DNA from: a virus
Strand: one strand, 5' to 3'
DNA length: 52,063 bases
Virus record (IMG/VR): IMGVR_UViG_3300046812_000338
Location: 1 to 52,063 of that record
A model generated the notes under the pieces. That model saw nothing but the letters and a program-made list of their open reading frames with translations. It searched no databases and was not told where the DNA came from. Below, in pieces: positions 16,469 to 25,017 of this stretch (position 1 is its first letter; the number at the start of each line of letters is the position of its first letter). The translations under genes were made by a program, and so were the position numbers.

Positions 16469-17065
16469 ATGGCAACGCTCGCCGACTACGAACCGCCCGC
16501 AGGCTCGCCGGCCCAGCACGGCTTCGTCTCCACGCCGCCGGACAAAATCGGCGATCCGTTCACGGTCACGGTCCCCGACTTCGACGAACAGCACGTCTTC
16601 CAGATTCGCTACTGGCCCCTGCGCGGCGCCACGCTGCCGGCGGTGGGCGACGAAGTCCTGGTCATCAGCGACGACAAAGCCGAGCCGTGGGTCGCGGCGT
16701 GGTGGCCGGCGGCTGGCGACGACCCCGAGGGTGGGGGGCCTGACACGGTGACTATCTTCTCCCTTGTGGTTTCCTCGCAAACGCCGCTCGCCAAAGAAGC
16801 CCCCTGGGTAAGCGCCTGGGTGCCGGCGTCCTTCTGGGAGTCGCGGATCGTCGGCTCCCTCTTCGCCGACCAGAAAGGCGTCCTGCACATCGAGCAGAGC
16901 GCCGACGGCGTCAACGTCGACGTCGATACGAGCTACGAAATCGAAGCCAACGACGGCAAAGGCTTCAGCGAGTCGCGGGTCGCGAAATTCTGGCGGGTGC
17001 GCTTCGTCAACGGCGCGGTCGCCCAGGGCGTCTTCCGTATCGCGGCTGAAGTGAGGGGCGGCTAA
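16469..17065 (+). CDS. OB-fold baseplate spike/gpV-like protein (198 aa)
   Basis: Begins at the base after the hub stop. Residues 30-85 contain the OB-fold pattern of spike and baseplate V proteins (PFTVTVPDFDEQHVFQIRYWPLRGATLPAVGDEVLVISDD). The C-terminal half (residues 90-198) is a separate beta-sandwich-like domain with FWESRIVGSLFADQKGVLHIEQS, which resembles solvent-exposed fiber or binding domains. The likely role is a central or peripheral spike element. Its stop overlaps the tailspike start as TAATG. Confidence 0.6.
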   Translation: MATLADYEPPAGSPAQHGFVSTPPDKIGDPFTVTVPDFDEQHVFQIRYWPLRGATLPAVGDEVLVISDDKAEPWVAAWWPAAGDDPEGGGPDTVTIFSLVVSSQTPLAKEAPWVSAWVPASFWESRIVGSLFADQKGVLHIEQSADGVNVDVDTSYEIEANDGKGFSESRVAKFWRVRFVNGAVAQGVFRIAAEVRGG

Positions 17066-19284
17066 TGGCCGAGGACGTTCTCGGCGATAGCGGCGACGTC
17101 CTCGGTGGGGGCAGCGGCGGTGGCGGCGGGGTAGCGCTCGGCGCCGCGGGCGAAGCCGGCAAGGCGCTCGTCGCCACCGACCCGACGACGACCGACGCTC
17201 GCACTCCCAAAGCCCATCAGGCCTCCCACCACACCGGCGGCACCGACCCGCTCACGCCCGCCAACATCGGCGCGGCCACCACGGGGGAACTCGCCGCGAA
17301 GGCCGGCAAAGCCGAAGCTGGCACCGAGGCGACCGCGCCGACCTACGGACGCGAATCCACGATCGCCGCGCCCCACCTGCGCGACCTGGTCACAATCCTC
17401 GACTTCGCCGAAGCCAAACACGGTGACGGCGTCGAAGACGACACGGCGATCTTCAAGACCGCGATGACCAAACTGGAAGAAGTCGGCCGCTCGGTCTTCG
17501 TCGTCACTCCGCACCGCAAGGGTGGCGGCGTCGCCTTCTGGACGGTCGGCAAAAGCGAAGCCGGCGGGGGCGAAAAATCGGTCTGCGTCCGCATCCCCTC
17601 GAACACGACCATCTCGGCCTACAGCGCGAAATTCCAGGCGCTCAAAGAATCCGGTGGGGTCGAAATGAAATGGAAGCTCTTTGGCACCACCACGCTGAAC
17701 CTGCCCACCGAAGGGATCACGGTCGAAAACGTCCGCTGGTTCGGCGGCAGCTTCATCGGCACCGGCAAAGAGCCAGAACAGCAGGGGTGCCTCGGCTTCG
17801 TGCGCTGCCGCGACGTGTGTGTGCGCGACCTGAGGGCGTCGAAATGGAGTAAGGAACCGACCGGCGCGGGCGGCGGGGTCCTGGATTTCGGCGACAACCA
17901 GCGCTGCCGTATCGAAAGCTGCACGATGACGGAATGCTCCAAAAAAGGGGGTATCAACGTCATCCAGGTCACCGATTCCTACGGCGGCGGCTCCAACGAA
18001 CGGCCCTACACCGAAGTCCTGGTCACGAACTGCATCGTCACGGGCAGCGGCGCCTCGTCCATCTGCGTCGGGATGGGGTCGGGGAGCAAATACTCCAACA
18101 CCACGCCGGTCCGGGTCATCATCGCCGACAACATCGGGGAATCGAGCGGCTGGGCGCCGATCACGGTCGAGGTCGGAGGCAACCCGCCGGCCGAAGGCAA
18201 CTTCCACCAGATCAACATCACCGGCAACCACGCGAAAAGCACGTCAGGGAGCTACGCGATCGACGTCCTGGTCGACTCCACGCCGATCATCGAAAACGCC
18301 TCGACCATCGAAAACGTGCTGATTACCGACAACCAGTGCGAATCGGCGGCCTGGGGCATCCACTCGATGGGCACCGGCACCATCTGCGAAGGCAACATCG
18401 TCAAGGCGAAAGAAAAAGGCATCTACTTCCAGGCGCCGACCAACACCTTCCTCGAACACATGCACATCCGCGGCGGCTCGATCCAGGTCAAAGAAGGCTT
18501 CGCGGTGTACATGAACAAATGCAAAAAAGGCAGCTGCGACACCGACATGAGCTACGAAGCCGGCGGCTCGGGCGAATCCGCGGCCCTCTACTTGCAGACC
18601 TGCACTCGCATCGACGTCGAGTCGAAGATTTACAACGCCCTCGGCGCCGGCATCGAGATTGAAAGCGGCGAAGGCTCCATCTCGATCCTTCCCGGCACCC
18701 GCATCTACAACCCGTCGACCAACGGCACCAAGCCCGGCATCGAAGTCCGCGGCGCCCCGTCCGGCCCGATCTGGGTCCTAGGCGCTCACTGTCGAGACGA
18801 CCGCGGCGGCGAAGCGAAAATGAAATACGGCCTCCAGAACCTCTCGGCCGAAACCAAGGTCTTCTCCTACCGCAACTTCTACCTGGGCTGGACCTCGGCG
18901 GCGACCAACGGCACACTCGCCGGCCAGAAGGACGACACGGTCGACGAAACCGGCGTCCTGGTCGGCAAAATGATCTGGAAAGCCGTCGAAGAAGTGAACG
19001 CCAAACTGGAAGCGTCCTTCTCGACGATTGAATACGCCGTCGAGAACGGAACCGTCTACCTGCGCGGGTCGATGAAATGCAAAGCTGGGGAAGAAGTCGC
19101 GGCCAACGCCGTGCTGTTCAAGATTCCCGTGGGTGGCCGCCCCGCCTCGACCCGCCTGGTTACCGAGCCGACCACCGAAGCCGTCCGGGCGGGGAAGGTC
19201 GAAGCATCGGGCGCCGTCACCTGCCTGAACGCCCTGAAAACGGGCATCAGCATCGGCTTCGACGGCGTCTTCTTCGTCATCTAG
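17065..19284 (+). CDS. Tailspike with right-handed beta-helix (pectate-lyase-like fold, 739 aa)
   Basis: The N-terminus is Gly-rich, followed by a fiber attachment motif (HQASHHTGGTDPLTPANIGA). A beta-helix starts at about residue 110, with the hallmark DGVEDDTAIFKTAMTKL that opens many polysaccharide-degrading spikes, then coil after coil rich in Asn and Thr (VTNCIVTGSGAS, NITGNHAKSTSG, ENVLITDNQCES). The last 100 residues form a beta C-terminal domain. It probably recognises or degrades a surface polysaccharide; catalytic residues cannot be named by eye. Confidence 0.75.
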   Translation: MAEDVLGDSGDVLGGGSGGGGGVALGAAGEAGKALVATDPTTTDARTPKAHQASHHTGGTDPLTPANIGAATTGELAAKAGKAEAGTEATAPTYGRESTIAAPHLRDLVTILDFAEAKHGDGVEDDTAIFKTAMTKLEEVGRSVFVVTPHRKGGGVAFWTVGKSEAGGGEKSVCVRIPSNTTISAYSAKFQALKESGGVEMKWKLFGTTTLNLPTEGITVENVRWFGGSFIGTGKEPEQQGCLGFVRCRDVCVRDLRASKWSKEPTGAGGGVLDFGDNQRCRIESCTMTECSKKGGINVIQVTDSYGGGSNERPYTEVLVTNCIVTGSGASSICVGMGSGSKYSNTTPVRVIIADNIGESSGWAPITVEVGGNPPAEGNFHQINITGNHAKSTSGSYAIDVLVDSTPIIENASTIENVLITDNQCESAAWGIHSMGTGTICEGNIVKAKEKGIYFQAPTNTFLEHMHIRGGSIQVKEGFAVYMNKCKKGSCDTDMSYEAGGSGESAALYLQTCTRIDVESKIYNALGAGIEIESGEGSISILPGTRIYNPSTNGTKPGIEVRGAPSGPIWVLGAHCRDDRGGEAKMKYGLQNLSAETKVFSYRNFYLGWTSAATNGTLAGQKDDTVDETGVLVGKMIWKAVEEVNAKLEASFSTIEYAVENGTVYLRGSMKCKAGEEVAANAVLFKIPVGGRPASTRLVTEPTTEAVRAGKVEASGAVTCLNALKTGISIGFDGVFFVI

Positions 19285-19306
19285 CATCAAGGAATGGGGA
19301 CTCCCA

Positions 19307-19711
19307 GTGCCTAAGGGGCGCGGCGCTCGGCGCAAGACGGCGAAGAGGCGAAATGCCAAAGCCGCTCGGGCGCGTCAGGAAAAGGAACTCGACTTCACCC
19401 AGCCCGGGGCCACCGAGGACGTCATCCGCGAGCGCAACCGCCGCATGCGCCAGGCCACCCACGACGCTGCCGCCGAGGACGGGATCGTCACCGGGACGCT
19501 GCGAGTCGCCGCGATGGACGTGGTCGAGGACCTTCAGATGGCCTACGGCCTCGAAGGCGAGGAGCATCGGGTCGCGATCATCGAGTACCTGGTCGGCGCG
19601 ATGGGCGAGTTGATCCACGCCTTCCCCGAGACACCCGAATTCCTGCCCGGCTACCTCCAGTGGCGCGACGAAAGCAGGGCGCGGGTAACCGGGCCGGTCG
19701 AGGCCGAGTAA
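19307..19711 (+). CDS. Hypothetical protein in tail module (134 aa)
   Basis: GTG at 19307 with AAGGA about 15 bases upstream. The first 35 residues are extremely basic (PKGRGARRKTAKRRNAKAARARQ); the rest is helical (DVVEDLQMAYGLEGEEHRVAIIEYLVGAMGELIHAF). The stop overlaps the next start as TAATG. It lies between two receptor-binding genes and may be an assembly chaperone for them, but that is only positional inference. Confidence 0.6.
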   Translation: MPKGRGARRKTAKRRNAKAARARQEKELDFTQPGATEDVIRERNRRMRQATHDAAAEDGIVTGTLRVAAMDVVEDLQMAYGLEGEEHRVAIIEYLVGAMGELIHAFPETPEFLPGYLQWRDESRARVTGPVEAE

Positions 19712-21465
19712 TGGAGCATGTAGTCAACGGCGACTTCGAGGGGGCCTTCGTCGCCGGCGTCCCCGCCAGCTGGGAAAAGATCGGCACCCAGACGATCGCC
19801 GAAGAGAAAGTCGACGTCCACGCCGGCACGAAGGCGGTCAAAGGCACGACCACTGGCCCCGGCTGCGGGATCAAACAGACGATGGCGGCCTTCGCAGCCA
19901 ACGAGCGCTGCCACCTGAGCGTCTGGCAGCACGTCGACGCCGCCGCGGTGGCCGAAAACTACCGCGTCTGCGCCGAACTCCAGATCGTCGGCGGCGAAAT
20001 GGGCGGTCTGTTCCTCAACTTCAGCACCGGCCAGTGGGAAGCGGAAACCCTCGAAAACGAGAAAAACCTCCAGCTGCTCACGCGCCCGATCAGCACCCGC
20101 TACGTGCAGCTGGCCTACGAATTCTCCGCGCCGCCGATCGGGGCCACGATCCGCCTGGTCTTGAAGCGCGTCGACGGCAACCCGTTCTCATTCTGGTTCG
20201 ACACCGCCTCGGTGGCGACGGTCGCGGTGCCGGCGCGCCCGACCTCGATCGACTGGGGCGAGTACGCCCACCACGTCCCCAACGACCCCGCGGTCCTCGA
20301 CGGGATCATCAGCGAGTTTGGGCGCCCCGACTACATCGGCATGTACCGGGAATGGGGCAAGCCGATCCTGACCCCGGCCGACATCAGGACCCTCGACGCC
20401 CGCAAAATCGTGCCGACCATCTCCTGGGAAACCAACGAAGAAACGCACAAACCGAGCCTGGCCGAAATCGCCGCGGGCGCCGGCGACGCCTACATCGACG
20501 AACAGGCCGCGATCATCGCCGCCTACGGCAAGCCGGTCATCATCCGCCCCTTCTGGGAGATGAACCTGTCGTGGATGTTCGGGGAAAGGACCCCGCCCGA
20601 CAGCTACATCGCCGGCTGGCGCTACATCGTCGAACGCTTCAAAGCCAAAGGCGCCACCAACGCGCTCTGGTTTTGGTGCCCCTCGATCGACTACGACCGC
20701 GGCGAGGGCACGAAGTTTGAAACGATCCACGACTTCTTCCCCTACTTCCCCGGCGACGCCTACGTCGATTTCGTGGGCGCCGATGGCTACTCGTCGGCCT
20801 TCTACAACGAAGAACTCAAAAAAGAGGGCTGGGCGACGATCGAAGAAATCTTCTTCTACACCTACCACTGCCTGATGGGCCTGTCGACCAAGCCGTTCAT
20901 CATCGGCGAGACGGGCGTGGCAGAGGAAGGCGGGGACAAGCCGCACTGGTTCCGCGAAGGGCTGCTGGAGACGATCCCCGAAGTCTTCCCGCGGATCGAC
21001 GCGATCTTCTACTTCAACCGCCACAACGAAGGCGAACTCGAATGGGAGATAGATAGCTCCACGGCCTCCCACGAAGCCTTCAAAGAAGCCGTCCTCGACG
21101 GCCTCTACGTCAACGAACCAGTCGCCGTCACGACCGCCTCGACGATCCGTGCCGGCTTCGGCGGGCGCGTCCCGAAGCTGCGCATACCGCTGCGCCTGGA
21201 AAACGGGCGCCTGGGCATCTGCGAGCAGGACTCCCAGGAGAACGTGGCGGCCTGCGTGTACGCGATCCTCGCCTTCGAGCGCGGCTCGCGCATCGAGGAC
21301 ATCGACTTCGGCGTCGAGGACCCGACCTTCGACACGATGCCGATCGACGTCGACGAATGGCTGGAGCAGATCAGCCGCTATGAGCCTCGGGCCAACGTGC
21401 AGACCAGCCAGGAAGTCGGCGACCTGATCGGGGCGGTCCTGGTCAACGTAGGGTTGGGGCCATGA
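19711..21465 (+). CDS. GH26-like glycosidase fused to a gp25-like baseplate wedge protein (584 aa)
   Basis: Residues 1-165 look like a CBM-type jelly roll (VNGDFEGAFVAGVPASWEKIG). Residues 170-465 match glycoside hydrolase family 26 (beta-mannanase type): acid/base E283 in RPFWEMN and nucleophile E400 in IIGETG, with LWFWCPSIDY between. Residues about 485-584 resemble T4 gp25/gpW wedge proteins (VAACVYAILAFERGSRIEDIDFGVEDP). The following gpJ-like gene overlaps its stop by ATGA, the standard W-J order, so this gene occupies the W position. The enzyme is thus built into the baseplate. The substrate is inferred only from family. Confidence 0.75.
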   Translation: MEHVVNGDFEGAFVAGVPASWEKIGTQTIAEEKVDVHAGTKAVKGTTTGPGCGIKQTMAAFAANERCHLSVWQHVDAAAVAENYRVCAELQIVGGEMGGLFLNFSTGQWEAETLENEKNLQLLTRPISTRYVQLAYEFSAPPIGATIRLVLKRVDGNPFSFWFDTASVATVAVPARPTSIDWGEYAHHVPNDPAVLDGIISEFGRPDYIGMYREWGKPILTPADIRTLDARKIVPTISWETNEETHKPSLAEIAAGAGDAYIDEQAAIIAAYGKPVIIRPFWEMNLSWMFGERTPPDSYIAGWRYIVERFKAKGATNALWFWCPSIDYDRGEGTKFETIHDFFPYFPGDAYVDFVGADGYSSAFYNEELKKEGWATIEEIFFYTYHCLMGLSTKPFIIGETGVAEEGGDKPHWFREGLLETIPEVFPRIDAIFYFNRHNEGELEWEIDSSTASHEAFKEAVLDGLYVNEPVAVTTASTIRAGFGGRVPKLRIPLRLENGRLGICEQDSQENVAACVYAILAFERGSRIEDIDFGVEDPTFDTMPIDVDEWLEQISRYEPRANVQTSQEVGDLIGAVLVNVGLGP

Positions 21466-22625
21466 CGAAGTTCGCCAGCCTGCCGATCGAAGCCACGCCG
21501 CAGGCGATGCTCGAAGAAGCGGTCGCCGAAATGGAGGCCCAGCTCGAAGGCTGGGATTCCAACCTCGGCGAGTACGAGATGATCCTCTTGCAGGCGATCG
21601 TCTGGCGCCTGGTCTGGCCCTTCATTCAGCTGGCCGCCCGCGTCGACGCCACGATCTTCAACGAGTGGGGCCGCCAGATCGTCAACGTGGTCCCCCAGGA
21701 AGCCCAGAAAGCGACCGTGCTGTCGACCTGGACGGTGCGCGACGCCCTCGGCTACACGATCAAAGCCGGCACCCAGGTCGACATCGCCCGCTCCGGTGAC
21801 GAGCGGGTCGGCTTCATCGTCGTCGCCGACGTCGAAATCCCGCCCGGCTCGACCTCCACCAAAGTCGGCGAGGTCATCCTCGAAGCCACCGTGGCGGGCC
21901 TCGACGGCAACGGGGTCGGAGAAGGCGCCGGCATCCTGATCGACGCCCTCGGCTACGTCGAAAGGATCGACATCGTCGGCCTGTCTGACAACGGCGTCGA
22001 CGCCGAGGACCCCGAACACTTCCTCGGGCGCCTGGCCGAAACGATGCAGACCTTCATCGAAGGCGTCGTGGTCGCCAACGACGTCGCGATCGTCTCGCGC
22101 AACGTGCCCGGCATCGGGCGCGTCACGGTCCTCGACAACTACAACGCCGAAACCGAAGAAGACGAACAGGAGAAGACGACCACCGTGGCGGTCACGGGCG
22201 ACCTGGGCGGCGTGGCGCCCATCTGGGCGAAGGAAGCCCTGGAGGCCGTCCTCGCCGAAAAACGGGAGGTCAACTACATCTTCTTCGTCGTCGACGCCGA
22301 CTACAACCTGATCGACGTCGAAGCCGAAGTCGTGCCCTCCCAGGGCTACTCGAAAGCCGCCGCCGCCGCCAACGCGAAAGCCGCGATCGAAGCCCTCCTG
22401 AACCCGCTCACGGCCTTCCAGGACCCACCCGGTGACGACGCGACCTGGGCCAACACGACCACCCTGCGCTTCCAGGACCTCGTCACCGTCGTCAACGATG
22501 CCGAGGGCGTCGATCACTACTCGCTGCTGAAATGGCGCAAGGGCGTCGAAGCGATGGCCGCGGCCGACATCGCCCTGGTCGGGGCGGCGCCGCTGCCCAA
22601 ACCAGACACGATCACGGTCACCTAG
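21462..22625 (+). CDS. Baseplate J-like protein (gp47/gpJ family, 387 aa)
   Basis: ATGA overlap with the previous gene. Contains the gpJ pattern: helical N-terminus (MLEEAVAEMEAQLEGWDSNLGEYEMILLQAIVWRLVW), GYTIKAGTQVDI, EVILEATVAGLDGNGVGEG, then ETMQTFIEGVVVANDVAIVSRNVPGIGRVTVLDN and an acidic insert before the C-terminal domain. It is a wedge component that links hub and sheath. Length and synteny with gpW-like and gpI-like neighbours support the call. Confidence 0.85.
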   Translation: MTKFASLPIEATPQAMLEEAVAEMEAQLEGWDSNLGEYEMILLQAIVWRLVWPFIQLAARVDATIFNEWGRQIVNVVPQEAQKATVLSTWTVRDALGYTIKAGTQVDIARSGDERVGFIVVADVEIPPGSTSTKVGEVILEATVAGLDGNGVGEGAGILIDALGYVERIDIVGLSDNGVDAEDPEHFLGRLAETMQTFIEGVVVANDVAIVSRNVPGIGRVTVLDNYNAETEEDEQEKTTTVAVTGDLGGVAPIWAKEALEAVLAEKREVNYIFFVVDADYNLIDVEAEVVPSQGYSKAAAAANAKAAIEALLNPLTAFQDPPGDDATWANTTTLRFQDLVTVVNDAEGVDHYSLLKWRKGVEAMAAADIALVGAAPLPKPDTITVT

Positions 22626-22628
22626 CCC

Positions 22629-23261
22629 ATGCCGCGACCGGAAGCCTCGCCAGCTGCCGAGGAACTGTACGAAGCGCTCGCGCCTGCCTTCACCCAGGGC
22701 GACGAAGCCAACGACTGGGCGAGCCTCAAGATGTGCATGGCGATCGTCACCGGCCGGCTGGACCTCCTGCACACCTACCTGATCGACGACATTACGAACC
22801 TGCCGGCGTGGGCGGTCGTCTTCGACCCCGAACGCTGCCCCGCCGAGGCGCTGCCCTACCTGGCCCAGTTCTCGGGCGCGATCCTCACCCCCGAGATGGA
22901 AGAAGCCGCCCGGCGCGCGGCCGTCCAGACCCCCGAGGCCCTGAGCCGCGGGCGCGTGGAATCCATCGAAGCCGTCATCAAGCGCCGGCTGACGGGCACG
23001 AAAGCGGTCGTCTTGACCGAGCGCTACACCGGCTCGGCGTGGCGCCTGCGCCTGGAAACGATCGAAGCCGAGACGCCTGACCCCGCCGGCATCATCGCCG
23101 ACCTGATCCGCTTCCAGAAGCCGATCGGCATCGTCCTCTTCTTCAACACCCGCGTCGCCTGGACCTGGGGCGAGGCGAAAGTGTCGGTCGAATTCCCCAC
23201 CTGGGCCGACGTCAAAGCCGGGTTCAAAACGTGGTTTGCCTACCGCACGTTTGAACCGTAG
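22629..23261 (+). CDS. Baseplate/tail protein gpI-like (210 aa)
   Basis: Follows the gpJ-like gene by three bases, the W-J-I order of P2-like baseplates. The motifs LPAWAVVFDPERCPAEALPYLAQFSGAIL and EDAARRAAV-like helices, with RGRVESIEAVIKRRLTGTKAVVLTERY, fit the phage tail protein I family. It is the last gene of the tail operon; a long inverted repeat follows before the convergent lysis-related genes. Confidence 0.75.
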   Translation: MPRPEASPAAEELYEALAPAFTQGDEANDWASLKMCMAIVTGRLDLLHTYLIDDITNLPAWAVVFDPERCPAEALPYLAQFSGAILTPEMEEAARRAAVQTPEALSRGRVESIEAVIKRRLTGTKAVVLTERYTGSAWRLRLETIEAETPDPAGIIADLIRFQKPIGIVLFFNTRVAWTWGEAKVSVEFPTWADVKAGFKTWFAYRTFEP

Positions 23262-23335
23262 GCCCAGCCCACGCCTGATACCTTCGATGGGCGCGGTGTG
23301 TCTCGCGCATCCTCAGCGATTCTGGGGGCCTGCAA

Positions 23336-23385
23336 GCGCCTCGCGGGGACTGGGCCAGGCCGACCCTTCAATTCCCGCGAGGCGC
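23336..23385. terminator. Bidirectional hairpin between convergent genes
   Basis: GCGCCTCGCGGG at 23336-23347 pairs perfectly with CCCGCGAGGCGC at 23374-23385, with a 26-base loop. It lies between the convergent tail (plus) and transglycosylase (minus) genes. There is no good U tract on either side. Confidence 0.55.
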
Positions 23386-23402
23386 CGCGAGGGCGCGTCA
23401 GG

Positions 23403-24002
23403 TCAGCCTTGACAGACCCACTCGCCCGACCTGCCGACCACGTCCATCCACGCCGCCGCGAGGCTCTGCCACTTCGCCGACGTTATGTCGCGGCCCCCGT
23501 AGGGCGTCGTTTCCCAGGTCGAGGGGAGGAACTGGAACCACGATTCAGCGCCCGAGGCGTTGTGGGCGTAGCGGTTGCCGGTCGACTCGCAGTACATGAC
23601 GGCGAGCATCCAGCCTTCGTCGGCCCCGTAGGTGAGCGCGGCCCCGTGGATGCAGTCGGTGATCGGGCCGGCGTCGGTGCATCTGCCCCACCGCAGGCGA
23701 TAGTGCCGGCGCTGGTAGTAGGCGGCGCGGTCCCGGCGCCAGGTCGCCTTCATCGCCTTGCGGTGGCTGGCGGTCGGGGCGCAGCCGATCCGGGCGTGAG
23801 CGGCGGCGATCGTCGAGGCGGGTGGCGCACCGCGGCGCCAGCGCGCCGGGCGCCAAACTCGACCGCTGAAGACCTCGAAGGAACCCAGCAGACATCGGGC
23901 TTCCGGGCGAGTATGGTGGTGCGTTGTGTTCTCTGATGCGGCGGGCGCGGCCAGCACGGCAAATGCAAGGGCCGCGACCGCCGCCAGGGCGAGTCGCTTC
24001 AC
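23403..24002 (-). CDS. Secreted Rpf/SLT-like transglycosylase (199 aa)
   Basis: The GTG start at 24002 has a good Shine-Dalgarno (CAGGAGA). Residues 1-23 are a signal peptide (KRLALAAVAALAFAVLAAPAAS). The C-terminal 70 residues carry the transglycosylase pattern: E139 in YCESTGNRYAHNASGA, then SWFQFLPSTW. The middle is basic, with several Cys that could form disulfides outside the cell. It would cleave glycan strands in the periplasm or wall after Sec export. It lies on the minus strand with two small genes, apart from the plus-strand lysis genes. Its role could be lysis, spread through biofilm or wall remodelling. Confidence 0.7.
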   Translation of the reverse strand: MKRLALAAVAALAFAVLAAPAASENTTHHHTRPEARCLLGSFEVFSGRVWRPARWRRGAPPASTIAAAHARIGCAPTASHRKAMKATWRRDRAAYYQRRHYRLRWGRCTDAGPITDCIHGAALTYGADEGWMLAVMYCESTGNRYAHNASGAESWFQFLPSTWETTPYGGRDITSAKWQSLAAAWMDVVGRSGEWVCQG

Positions 24003-24098
24003 GTTGTCTCCTGTCGGTGAGCGCCGCCGAACGGACGGCGCTAGTGGGGCGTTCTGGGGCCTCCCGGCCTTGCTTCGCTTACAGGTTCGGCGAGAACC

Positions 24099-24179
24099 CT
24101 AGCGGGTCAGGATGCGCCCCGACAGCCAGTAGGCGATCGGGGCGAGGACCAGGGCGAGGGCTACGTGGGCTGCGATCAT
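24099..24179 (-). CDS. 26-residue single-span membrane microprotein
   Basis: On the minus strand, ATG at 24179 overlaps the stop of the upstream gene (ATGA). The product is MIAAHVALALVLAPIAYWLSG followed by RILTR: one hydrophobic span with a basic C-terminus. It lies just upstream of the secreted transglycosylase in the same direction. Size and context suggest a membrane helper such as a pinholin-like or antiholin-like peptide, but no family can be named. The overlap is the main evidence for translation. Confidence 0.55.
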   Translation of the reverse strand: MIAAHVALALVLAPIAYWLSGRILTR

Positions 24180-24634
24180 GCCGCCTGTTTCCGCGCAGGG
24201 GCGCCAAACCCTAGCGGTGCAGGCGATCGTGCATCGAGGCGGTCGAAGGCGGCGCTGACCGCCGGGGCGATGCGCCGCAGGGCCGCGCGCCCGTGGTCGT
24301 GGCGGTCGGCATCGAGGACCGGGCGGCCTTCGTAGACGGCCCGCCAGATCGGCCGCGCCTCTTCGAGCAGCTGGCGTTCTTCGAGGACCAGGGAGCGCAT
24401 CGCCGGGTCTTCGACAGCGCCGCCCGATCCCTGCGGGGCCTGGATGCGGTTGATCGCCGACGACCAGGCGGACTCGAAGGGGACCTCGCGGTCGCGCAGC
24501 AGCGCCAGGGCGCGGCACATGTAGTCAGGCGCCGAGGTCGGCTCGTCGACGCCCGGCAGAGGAAGCAACGACGCGGCCCCTACCGCTGATAGCGAGGCCA
24601 TGAGACTGTCGAACCCCAGGTCGGACGCGATCAC
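24176..24634 (-). CDS. Hypothetical helical protein, first gene of the minus-strand cassette (152 aa)
   Basis: GTG at 24634 or ATG at 24601 (12th codon) may start it. The product is mostly helical (YMCRALALLRDREVPFESAWSSAINRI; VLEERQLLEEARPIWRAVYEG) with no signal peptide and no known motif. A TATGAT box lies upstream on the minus strand, 11 bases before the GTG. It is coupled to the 26-residue membrane peptide downstream. Function unknown; proximity hints at regulation of or partnership with the lysis-related proteins. Confidence 0.6.
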   Translation of the reverse strand: MIASDLGFDSLMASLSAVGAASLLPLPGVDEPTSAPDYMCRALALLRDREVPFESAWSSAINRIQAPQGSGGAVEDPAMRSLVLEERQLLEEARPIWRAVYEGRPVLDADRHDHGRAALRRIAPAVSAAFDRLDARSPAPLGFGAPARKQAA

Positions 24635-24691
24635 TCTGGGCGGGAATCATAGCGCCGGGTGGGGCGGCCGGAAATTGCAAAGATGCCAGGC

Positions 24692-24718
24692 ATGACCTCA
24701 CGGCCAGGCGGGCGCTGA
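24692..24718 (+). CDS. Possible leader peptide MTSRPGGR
   Basis: An ATG at 24692 opens eight codons whose TGA overlaps the next ATG (TGATG at 24716-24720). An AAAGAT box lies seven bases upstream, the same spacing as the leaderless promoters here. The downstream gene has no Shine-Dalgarno, so termination-reinitiation from this peptide would explain its translation. Confidence 0.4.
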   Translation: MTSRPGGR

Positions 24719-25017
24719 TGGAGGGGAACTCGATTCCCTACGAAGTGCGCGACCTGAAGTCAGGCGTCAGTCGGCTCCACAAGCGGGTCGGCGGGATCGA
24801 GGTCAGGCAGAGCGGCCACAACACCGACATCGCCATCTTGCAGCGCGACGGCGCCGAGATGCAGGCCGACATCGCCGAAATTAAGAAGGTGGTCGAAAAG
24901 GAAGGCGAACGCAACCGGGCCTCCAACAACCGCGTGATCGCCGCCGTCATCGCCCTCGCCGTGTCGGCGCTCGGCTCGGCGGTTACCTTCGCGCTCTCGG
25001 CCGGCGGGCACCCATGA
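24718..25017 (+). CDS. Coiled-coil plus C-terminal membrane anchor protein (holin-accessory-like, 99 aa)
   Basis: Residues 5-70 are charged coiled-coil (VRDLKSGVSRLHKRVGGIEVRQSG; DIAEIKKVVEKEGERNR). Residues 72-95 are one membrane span (NRVIAAVIALAVSALGSAVTFALSAG). This is the architecture of XhlA-like hemolysin/holin-accessory proteins found next to endolysins. It overlaps the next gene by ATGA and begins the plus-strand lysis operon. Start support is the TGATG coupling to the leader peptide. Confidence 0.6.
   Translation: MEGNSIPYEVRDLKSGVSRLHKRVGGIEVRQSGHNTDIAILQRDGAEMQADIAEIKKVVEKEGERNRASNNRVIAAVIALAVSALGSAVTFALSAGGHP

Noticed and set aside
15479-16888. 469-codon minus-strand frame opposite the hub gene
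   Set aside because: Antisense shadow of the hub-peptidase and spike genes, with reversed codon-position bias.
21378-22772. 464-codon minus-strand frame opposite the gpJ-like gene
   Set aside because: Antisense to a clear baseplate gene; low-complexity Gly/Asp/Val composition.
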